From Bacillota bacterium (lineage in GTDB: Bacteria; Bacillota_E; Symbiobacteriia; JAMDAP01), in assembly GCA_023484675.1 (NCBI GenBank), contig JAMDAP010000049.1, forward strand, positions 3,247-8,654: a stretch of DNA of 5,408 bases, written 5' to 3'. The stretch's first letter is position 1, and the number at the start of each line of letters is the position of its first letter. Below are positions 1 through 4,503 of the stretch, one piece after another. The position numbers were made by a program, and so were the translations under genes. The notes under the pieces are model-generated. The model was given only the letters and a program-made list of their open reading frames with translations, was not told the DNA's origin and did no database searches.

Positions 1-192
1 ATCATCAGTTCCGCCCTCCGCCTCCTGCGCTTTCACGGCCGTAACAAGGAAACGTGGTACATCAAGGCCAAGGATAGCGGCGAGCGCTTCCGCTACCTCT
101 ACTCCCGTGACGATGGCAACATAGAAAGATGGCAGGACCAGGGCTGAAAGCAGAAGGAAGTAGCGCAGGAGGCGGAGGGCGGAACTGATGAT
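1..192. repeat. 31-bp perfect inverted repeat at the window edge
   Basis: Bases 1-31 are the exact reverse complement of bases 162-192, separated by 130 bp. The right arm lies inside the germination receptor gene and encodes residues IISSALRLLR, just before its first membrane helix. The left arm repeats those codons on the opposite strand, in the same codon phase. Because the left arm starts at base 1, the repeat may extend further outside the window. The spacer is asymmetric: 109-161 continues the germination gene, while 32-108 does not. The arrangement could be a fold-back or chimeric assembly artefact at a contig end, or a real inversion or rearrangement. The repeat itself is certain; its origin is not. 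Confidence 0.93.
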
Positions 193-1164
193 GAACCGCT
201 CGTAGTAGTCCTCGTTGGCTTGCCACAGTTGGAAGAAGGTCGTCGGGACGATTAGTGTGAAGGGCGTCCCATCCGTCAGGACGGCCACCCGCCCCTCCAG
301 CAGAGACGACGCCGCGATGTCGGGACGTTCCGTATTCTGGACCTGTGAGAAGGGCGAAAAGGGCTGGTCCTCGATCATTTCCTCGAGGTAGCCGCTTTCC
401 AAGATGGCGTCGATTTGAATCCTGGACAGGCGCCGCCGCACCTCGCGGACCAGGTCAGGGGAAGCGACATCGCTCAGGTACGCTATCACGACGTCGGACT
501 TGCTGACCCGACCGATGGTCAAGCGCTCCAGCTTCAAGGTTGTCGTCCGCAGCCGGCGCCTGAGCAAGGCGGTGTTCGTCCGAAGGTTCTCCGTAAATCC
601 CTCGCGAGGGCCGCGGATAACGGGCTCGGCGGGAGGTTCTTCCGGTTGGCGGCGCTCCCATTCCTTGTAGCTGAGCAGGATGGCCCCCGGCAAGCCGTCC
701 AGCGCCAGCGCCACCTCACCCCGGAGCACACCATCCAACAGCTCTCCGTAGGTATGGGCTGTTGAGACCTGGGTTGTGGGTAACGCGCTTTCAGCCACAT
801 GGTTTCGAACCTGATCGAGGTTGAATCGTTGCAACAGTCCCGGCTTCGGCGGCAACCCGTATAGCAAAGTGGTCGAGACGTCCCGCTCCACCCGTTCCGC
901 CGCGACCAGGCCATCGATGTAGACAAGCAGCGCCATTTGCTGGTTCTGACCGCGGTACTCGCGAAAGATCACGTCAGAACACTGGTCGAAGTTGGCCTCC
1001 AGCTTGAGGCGCTTCATCTGCAGGCTGGTCCCCAAGGGTTCGCCATGAATGGCGGCTGGTTCCACGTCCCCGCCGCCTTGATGGTTACCGGAAGCTTCCT
1101 GTTCGGACTGGGGTTGTTCGGGCTCCGGGGGAAACCACTGCTCCAGCCACCGCCGTAGCCCCAT
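1..1164 (-). CDS. GerA-family spore germination receptor A subunit, C-terminal part replaced or missing
   Basis: This is the A subunit of a Ger-type nutrient germinant receptor, which sits in the inner membrane of the spore with B and C subunits and triggers germination. From ATG at 1164 the frame stays open for 388 codons to the window edge. Residues 1-45 are a Q/E/P-rich leader. Residues about 46-325 are the soluble domain, with the family hallmark GPREGFTENLRTN (185-197) and PDIAASSLLEGRVAVLTDGTP-type segment (281-301). Residues about 332-353 (RYFLLLSALVLPSFYVAIVT) are the first membrane helix. Family members then continue with an FHQE-like motif and further helices, to about 480-540 residues. 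Here homology ends at Thr353, and residues 354-388 look unrelated. The gene is therefore broken, rearranged or misassembled at base about 108. The start is fixed by GGAGG seven bases upstream. It follows the oxidoreductase gene on the same strand after 117 bp, so co-transcription is possible. I saw no B or C subunit gene. Confidence 0.9.
   Translation of the reverse strand, partial: MGLRRWLEQWFPPEPEQPQSEQEASGNHQGGGDVEPAAIHGEPLGTSLQMKRLKLEANFDQCSDVIFREYRGQNQQMALLVYIDGLVAAERVERDVSTTLLYGLPPKPGLLQRFNLDQVRNHVAESALPTTQVSTAHTYGELLDGVLRGEVALALDGLPGAILLSYKEWERRQPEEPPAEPVIRGPREGFTENLRTNTALLRRRLRTTTLKLERLTIGRVSKSDVVIAYLSDVASPDLVREVRRRLSRIQIDAILESGYLEEMIEDQPFSPFSQVQNTERPDIAASSLLEGRVAVLTDGTPFTLIVPTTFFQLWQANEDYYERFIISSALRLLRYFLLLSALVLPSFYVAIVTGVEVAEALAAILGLDVPRFLVTAVKAQEAEGGTDD
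32..108. other. Unrelated segment joined to the germination gene
   Basis: In this stretch the germination gene loses all resemblance to its family. Read on the plus strand in the phase of the left repeat arm, it gives a protein-like sequence including RNKETWYIKAKDSGERF, with GC-rich third positions. That frame is open from base 1 to a TGA at 145-147. This suggests the segment could be a fragment of a different coding region, inserted or joined here, but I do not recognise it. On the minus strand it yields only a low-complexity Ala/Val/Leu tail. The boundary near 106-111 is judged from loss of similarity and is accurate to a few bases only. Confidence 0.5.
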
Positions 1165-1171
1165 ACGTTTG

Positions 1172-1176
1172 CCTCC
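1172..1176 (-). promoter_or_regulatory. Ribosome binding site of the germination receptor gene
   Basis: The minus strand reads GGAGG, then seven bases, then ATG at 1164-1162. This spacing decides the start. A GTG at 1179 in another frame, and the ATG codons further inside the gene, have no comparable site. Confidence 0.8.
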
Positions 1177-1281
1177 ACATGGGCCAGGGAACCGGTTGAC
1201 ATCGTAGACGGCAAGACAAGCTGAACGTATCCTTCCCCAGAAAGGCCGCGGCCATGCGCCCGGGAGGAAGCCCCACCGGAA

Positions 1282-2280
1282 TTACCTGATGGCTTCGATG
1301 ATCCGCGTCGCCAGTTCCTGCGTACGCAGGGCGTCACGCCCGCTGGTGAGGGGCTCTTGCCGATCGCGACAGCAGGCGGCAAAATGGCGGGCCTGTTCGA
1401 CAAAACCGCGCCGCTCCAGTACAGGTGTCCAGGTGGAGAAGCCCTGGCGCGTGGTGGCGCCCCCCTGGCTCACCTCCAGGGCGTCCATGTTCAGCACCTC
1501 CAGGGTTCGGCGCCCCTCGTGGCAGGTCAGCCGCTCGGACCATGCCCCTGCGACGTGGCTGAGCACCAGGGAGCCCATGCCGCCTCCGGCGAAGCGGAGC
1601 CCGACCACAAGGCTGCGAAAGATGCCGCCGCGCTCCTCCGCCGTGGCCTGCACGCTGTCCACCTCACCTCCAAACCAGCGCAGGAGATCGATCTGGTGGA
1701 TGGCGTCATCGATGACCGCTTCGGCCAGGCTGTCGCCGGCGTGGGTGCGCAGCTTCTCGGCCGCCACCAGGCCCGGTTGGCCGGCCAGCATCCACCGCGT
1801 CTTGGCGTATATCGGCGCGTGGCGGCGGTTGAAGGCCACCATCAGGATGCGCTGCCGCTCCTCCGCCTGGCGCACCAAGGCCCGGGCGTCTTCCAGGGAA
1901 CGCGAGACGGGCTTCTCCACCAGCACATCCAGGCCGCGCTCCAAGGCCAGAGCCGAGGCTTCCACGTGGTTCTCCGTGGCCGTGAGCACCACCGCCGCCT
2001 CCGCCCCCCCCTCGCAGCCGCCCTCGCAGGCGCGGTCCAGGGCGTCGCCGAGGGAACCGGTCAGCATGGGAACCCGGAATCGCTCCGCCACCGGCCGGGT
2101 TCGTTCCCGGGAACGCCCGTAGAGGCCGATCACCTCCACCTCCGGCAAATCGACCAGCACCGGCAGGTGGGCCTTCTGAGCAATGCCCCCCGGTCCGACC
2201 ACCACAACCCGAAGGCGCTTGATGGAACCGGCGGGCGCAGCCCCTTCCGTCCTGCCAGTCCCGTCAGCGGATGTCGCCAT
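1282..2280 (-). CDS. Gfo/Idh/MocA-family NAD(P)-dependent oxidoreductase
   Basis: This is a cytoplasmic dehydrogenase of the glucose-fructose oxidoreductase / inositol dehydrogenase family; members oxidise or reduce sugars, inositols and related polyols with NAD(P). The protein has 332 residues, the usual family length. After an 18-20 residue Gly/Ala-rich leader comes the Rossmann fold, with VVVVGPGGIAQKAHLP at about 25-40 and a basic LYGRSRER after the second strand (53-60), which might favour NADP. The family signature EKP is at 122-124, and Lys123 is the usual catalytic lysine. The segment DDAIHQIDLLRWFGG holds the expected His195 and Asp198. The C-terminal half is the alpha/beta dimerisation domain. 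The frame stays open far upstream of 2280, opposite the divergent protease gene, but the family N-terminus and the purine-rich ribosome binding site place the start at 2280. The substrate cannot be told from sequence. Residues 85-92 contain a CEGGCEGG tandem repeat followed by a G homopolymer. Confidence 0.93.
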   Translation of the reverse strand: MATSADGTGRTEGAAPAGSIKRLRVVVVGPGGIAQKAHLPVLVDLPEVEVIGLYGRSRERTRPVAERFRVPMLTGSLGDALDRACEGGCEGGAEAAVVLTATENHVEASALALERGLDVLVEKPVSRSLEDARALVRQAEERQRILMVAFNRRHAPIYAKTRWMLAGQPGLVAAEKLRTHAGDSLAEAVIDDAIHQIDLLRWFGGEVDSVQATAEERGGIFRSLVVGLRFAGGGMGSLVLSHVAGAWSERLTCHEGRRTLEVLNMDALEVSQGGATTRQGFSTWTPVLERRGFVEQARHFAACCRDRQEPLTSGRDALRTQELATRIIEAIR

Positions 2281-2286
2281 GCGGAT

Positions 2287-2303
2287 CCCTCCCCTCCCCT
2301 CCC
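2287..2303 (-). promoter_or_regulatory. G-quadruplex-type motif acting as ribosome binding site of the oxidoreductase gene
   Basis: On the minus strand this reads GGGAGGGGAGGGGAGGG, four runs of three to four G separated by single A loops. Its 3' end lies six bases before ATG at 2280, so the last GGAGGG serves as the Shine-Dalgarno sequence. The pattern matches the classic G-quadruplex rule (four G3+ runs with loops of 1-7). Folding in the mRNA would hide the ribosome binding site. The base pattern is certain; folding and any regulatory effect are inference. Confidence 0.6.
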
Positions 2304-2384
2304 GAGTACGACGCCGCTGCGCCTTTGCCCTGCCGGCGCTACTCCGCCAGTTCTCATGATGTCTCCCGGTGCCGCCCTTGTGAC

Positions 2385-2394
2385 ATGTTAACAT
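2385..2394. promoter_or_regulatory. 10-bp palindrome ATGTTAACAT in the divergent intergenic region
   Basis: ATGTTAACAT is a perfect palindrome in an AT-rich patch (about 2378-2415) within otherwise GC-rich DNA, between the divergent oxidoreductase and protease genes. Its position fits an operator or promoter element, but it matches no binding site I can name. A TTGTGA at 2378-2383 could be a -35 element for the protease gene, but the -10 candidate 17 bases downstream (CATATC, 2401-2406) is weak. Confidence 0.3.
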
Positions 2395-2397
2395 AAC

Positions 2398-2428
2398 GTG
2401 CATATCCTGATTAGCAGGGGGTATGCAC
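2398..2428 (+). promoter_or_regulatory. Leader hairpin covering the aprX Shine-Dalgarno
   Basis: GTGCATA (2398-2404) pairs perfectly with TATGCAC (2422-2428). Inside it, CCTG (2406-2409) pairs with CAGG (2415-2418) around an ATTAG loop, and U2405 can wobble with G2419, leaving a two-base GG bulge. The Shine-Dalgarno AGGGGG (2416-2421) lies within the 3' side of the stem, and the start codon at 2431 is two bases beyond it. Such a structure could limit translation until it is melted or bound. The pairing is visible in the sequence; the regulatory role is inferred. Confidence 0.5.
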
Positions 2429-2430
2429 GA

Positions 2431-3735
2431 ATGCTTGCATCTGCTTTGGCCTGGCTTCAAACCGACGGTCACCGCATTGAGACCTCCCTGCGGCGGCGCC
2501 TCTTTGCCCTCTACCGTCCGCCCCGCTGGCTCCCCTGCTGGTTCCATGGGCTCTGGTACGCTCTGGTGTCCCGTGTGCCGCGCATTCCCGTGGTCATCGA
2601 CGCCTCCGGCGACCGCGCCGCCATGGCCGGCACCATCCGCCGGCACAGGCTCAAGGCCACGCACCACCTGGATGAGTTGGGCTATGTCTGCGTCAAAGCC
2701 CACGCCCGGGCCCTCCAGGATATCTGCGCCTGTCAAGGGGTCGGCCGCATCTGGGAAGACCGCGAGGTGAGGGCCCTGCTCGATGTGGCCGTGCCCTCCA
2801 CCGACGACCTCAAGACCGCCAGCCGCTACACCGGGAAAGGAGTGACTATCGCCATCATCGACACCGGAATCTACCCGCACCCGGATCTCAACGGGCGCAT
2901 CACCGCCTTCCAGGACTTCGTCCATCGCCGGACCTCACCCTACGACGACAACGGCCACGGCACCCACGTCGCCGGCTGCGCTGCCGGCAGCGGCAAGGAG
3001 TCCTCGGGCCGCTTCAAGAGCCCGGCGCCTGCGGCGCAGGTCATCGGGGTCAAGGTGTTGAACAAGATGGGATCCGGCACCATGTCCTCGATGCTGGCGG
3101 GTATCAACTGGGTCATTCAAAACCAGGCCCGCTACAGCATCCGCATCATGTCCATGTCCCTGGGCGCACCGGCCCAAAGCGAATGCGCCGGCGACCCCCT
3201 CTGCCAGGCGGTGAGCAAGGCCTGGAACGCGGGCATCGTCACCGTTGTAGCCGCCGGCAACGATGGCCCTCAACCCAGGACCATCTCCACCCCCGGCATC
3301 AACCCGCAGGTGATCACCGTGGGCGCCATGGACGATCGCGGCACCGTGGACCGCAGCGACGATGTCCTGGCCTCGTTCTCCAGCCGCGGCCCCACCCCAG
3401 ACGGCATTCACAAGCCGGATATTCTCTCCCCGGGCGTGGGGATCACCTCGCTGCGTTCACCCGGCTCCTACCTCGACAAGCAGGATTCAGGCGCCCGCAC
3501 CGGCCGGTGGTACTTCACCCTGAGCGGCACCTCCATGGCCACGCCGATCATCGCCGGCATTTGCGCCCAACTGCTGGAGGCCCAGCCGGAACTAAGTCCG
3601 GACGAGGTGAAGGCCCGCCTGCAGGCAACGGCCGAGGACCGGCACCTCCAAGCGGATGCGCAGGGGGCGGGCTACGTGAACGTGGACCGCGCCACCTTCG
3701 GGCCGGAGGGAACTCAGTTCACGTCCCCGAGGTAG
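2431..3735 (+). CDS. aprX: AprX-type subtilisin-family (S8) serine protease
   Basis: This is a serine endopeptidase of the subtilisin family, closely resembling Bacillus subtilis AprX across its whole length (434 residues here, about 440 there). The N-terminus aligns with AprX, including LYRPPRWLPCWFH (28-39). Residues about 51-118 resemble an I9-type propeptide/inhibitor domain. The peptidase domain has Asp144 (AIIDTGIYPHPDL), His176 (DDNGHGTHVAG), oxyanion Asn277 (VAAGNDGP) and Ser368 (SGTSMATP), so it should be active. IMSMSLG (239-245) and SFSSRGPT (315-322) are further family blocks. There is no signal peptide, as in AprX, which suggests a cytoplasmic site or non-classical release. The ATG at 2431 is chosen over the in-frame GTG at 2398 because it has AGGGGG nine bases upstream and matches the AprX N-terminus, while the GTG has no ribosome binding site. 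A hairpin covers that site. The 3' end overlaps the convergent NUDIX gene by 22 bp. Confidence 0.93.
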   Translation: MLASALAWLQTDGHRIETSLRRRLFALYRPPRWLPCWFHGLWYALVSRVPRIPVVIDASGDRAAMAGTIRRHRLKATHHLDELGYVCVKAHARALQDICACQGVGRIWEDREVRALLDVAVPSTDDLKTASRYTGKGVTIAIIDTGIYPHPDLNGRITAFQDFVHRRTSPYDDNGHGTHVAGCAAGSGKESSGRFKSPAPAAQVIGVKVLNKMGSGTMSSMLAGINWVIQNQARYSIRIMSMSLGAPAQSECAGDPLCQAVSKAWNAGIVTVVAAGNDGPQPRTISTPGINPQVITVGAMDDRGTVDRSDDVLASFSSRGPTPDGIHKPDILSPGVGITSLRSPGSYLDKQDSGARTGRWYFTLSGTSMATPIIAGICAQLLEAQPELSPDEVKARLQATAEDRHLQADAQGAGYVNVDRATFGPEGTQFTSPR

Positions 3736-4172
3736 AGGGCGCCCTGTTCGCGGGGCCTCGCTAAGAATTCTTTGAGGGCGGCGGGGTAAAGCCGATAGGG
3801 CCCAAGGTCGGAGATGTCCAGCCACTCCACGGCCACCTGACGCGTGTCCGGCTCGCTGCCATTGCCAGGCTCGGCGCCGGCCGTCAGCCGGCAGGAAAAC
3901 ATCAGTTCCAGCTGGTGTGTGTCACCGTCCCACTCGGCAAACTCGTGATGGGCGGCGATGTAGTCGCGTACGTAGAGCAGTTCGCCCACCTCCACCTCCG
4001 TGCCGATCTCCTCACAGCATTCCCGCTTGAGGGCAGCTTCGACCGTTTCACCCGGGTTCTGGCCCCCGCCGGGCAAGAGGTAGAAAAAGCCCCAGGAGTC
4101 GTGGTTCTTGGTCACCAGGATCTTTTCGCCTTCGATAATCACAGCCTTGATGGAGACTCGGATACGGTCCAT
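3714..4172 (-). CDS. NUDIX-family hydrolase
   Basis: This is a cytoplasmic Mg2+-dependent pyrophosphohydrolase of the NUDIX superfamily, which splits nucleoside diphosphates linked to another moiety (damaged nucleotides, nucleotide sugars, dinucleoside polyphosphates and others). The protein has 152 residues, a typical single-domain length. The NUDIX box spans residues 36-58 and follows G-x5-E-x7-RE-x2-EE-x-G: Gly36, Glu42, Arg50-Glu51, Glu54-Glu55 and Gly57 are all present. The two positions normally held by aliphatic residues are Cys52 and Thr58. VSIKAVIIEGEKILVTKN (6-23) is the first strand pair, and LPGGG (33-37) leads into the box. The start is the ATG at 4172, with GGAGGAGG six bases upstream. 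An in-frame TTG at 4178 directly abuts that site and is unlikely. The substrate is not predictable. The gene lies tail to tail with aprX, overlapping 22 bp. Confidence 0.93.
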   Translation of the reverse strand: MDRIRVSIKAVIIEGEKILVTKNHDSWGFFYLLPGGGQNPGETVEAALKRECCEEIGTEVEVGELLYVRDYIAAHHEFAEWDGDTHQLELMFSCRLTAGAEPGNGSEPDTRQVAVEWLDISDLGPYRLYPAALKEFLARPREQGALYLGDVN

Positions 4173-4178
4173 GATCAA

Positions 4179-4186
4179 CCTCCTCC
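4179..4186 (-). promoter_or_regulatory. Ribosome binding site of the NUDIX gene
   Basis: The minus strand has GGAGGAGG, then six bases, then ATG at 4172-4170. This near-perfect anti-16S match fixes the ATG as start and excludes the adjacent TTG at 4178, which would have zero spacing. Confidence 0.85.
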
Positions 4187-4194
4187 AATGAGAC

Positions 4195-4223
4195 AGCCGC
4201 CCTTCTTCTGCGGAAGGGTGGCT
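4195..4223 (-). terminator. Hairpin just after the short ORF and before the NUDIX gene
   Basis: AGCCGCCCTTC (4195-4205) pairs with GAAGGGTGGCT (4213-4223) around a seven-base loop. That is 11 pairs with one imperfect position (4199/4219), a G-U wobble in plus-strand RNA and an A-C mismatch in minus-strand RNA. On the minus strand it begins at the stop codon of the short ORF and ends eight bases before the NUDIX Shine-Dalgarno. No U tract follows on the minus strand, so it is a poor intrinsic terminator there. On the plus strand it is followed only by ATTTCCCT. It could be a weak terminator or a structured NUDIX leader. Confidence 0.4.
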
Positions 4224-4380
4224 ATTTCCCTGCTTTACGGCTGCCTCCGCCCAGAATCAGCACGCCGCCTTGGGCCACCCAGGCTTCAACGGCCCCCCAC
4301 TGTTCCGGGCTGAGCTTTTCCGGCGCCCTGGCAATCCACCTGTGAGGATAGACGGGCGCCAAGTTCGTTTGGTTTCGCAC
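4222..4380 (-). pseudogene. Short ORF resembling a remnant of a larger protein (GATase-like/DUF4350-like fragment)
   Basis: From GTG at 4380 (directly after an in-frame TAG) to TAG at 4224-4222 there are 52 codons. The segment LSPEQWGAVEAWVAQGGVLI (residues 23-42), followed by LGGG, is the typical pattern seen when a glutamine-amidotransferase-like or DUF4350-like domain describes a 'wall' after a strand: a helix, then 'WV..GG.L.L'. Such domains belong to proteins of several hundred residues, and here only this piece is left. A neighbouring frame upstream (about 4457-4385) contains RDARRWLRGAGVV, which could be the preceding part of the same domain displaced by a frameshift. A weak GGGAG lies seven bases before the GTG, so a real small protein is not excluded. 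Family assignment is by eye and uncertain. Confidence 0.45.
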
Positions 4381-4448
4381 CTAACGACTCCCGCGCCGCG
4401 TAGCCAACGGCGTGCGTCCCGCGGTCCGCGCCAGACCACAGCAAAGCT

Positions 4449-4481
4449 AAGGAACATCCCGCACAGGCCGGGATGCTCCTT
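4449..4481 (-). terminator. Intrinsic-type terminator after the secreted hydrolase gene
   Basis: Read on the minus strand, a 13-base arm (4481-4469) pairs with 4461-4449 around a seven-base loop. All pairs are Watson-Crick except one G-U wobble. It starts 22 bases after the stop codon of the gene ending at 4504. The U tract is poor (AGCUUUGCUG), so termination may be partial. On the plus strand the same position is an A-C mismatch, so the stem is stronger in the minus-strand transcript, in agreement with the gene's direction. Confidence 0.7.
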
Positions 4482-4503
4482 GGTTGTCTGCTTCGCCCCG
4501 GTG

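Noticed and set aside
415..926. Open frames overlapping the germination receptor on both strands (such as 415-765 plus and 534-926 minus)
   Set aside because: The correct frame is the minus-strand one from 1164 with clear GerA similarity; these are out-of-frame shadows.
1202..1232. Possible SigG-like promoter for the germination gene (GGATA ... TCTACGA on the minus strand)
   Set aside because: Each element has mismatches and the spacing is 19 bases, so the match is too weak to report, although a forespore promoter would be expected for a Ger receptor.
1244..1253. GGCCGCGGCC palindrome followed by TTTCT on the minus strand, as a terminator after the oxidoreductase
   Set aside because: A self-complementary 10-mer leaves no loop for a stable hairpin and the U run is too short.
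1357..2391. Long open frames antisense to the oxidoreductase (plus strand, up to 344 codons)
   Set aside because: They mirror the codon structure of a clearly recognised gene; GC-rich DNA often leaves antisense frames open. The translations show no family features and have no ribosome binding sites.
2398..2430. GTG at 2398 as the aprX start
   Set aside because: No Shine-Dalgarno precedes it, and the ATG at 2431 matches the known AprX N-terminus and has AGGGGG at suitable spacing.
2281..2925. In-frame upstream extension of the oxidoreductase to 547 codons
   Set aside because: The extension lies opposite the aprX gene, does not resemble the family, and the family N-terminus plus ribosome binding site place the start at 2280.
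2935..3411. 158-codon minus-strand frame inside aprX
   Set aside because: Shadow of the protease gene; composition is Gly/Ala/His/Asp-rich without recognisable structure.
4257..4457. 66-codon minus-strand frame starting at 4457
   Set aside because: Its start lies inside the terminator stem and it has no ribosome binding site; only a piece of it may belong to the decayed gene described at 4222-4380.
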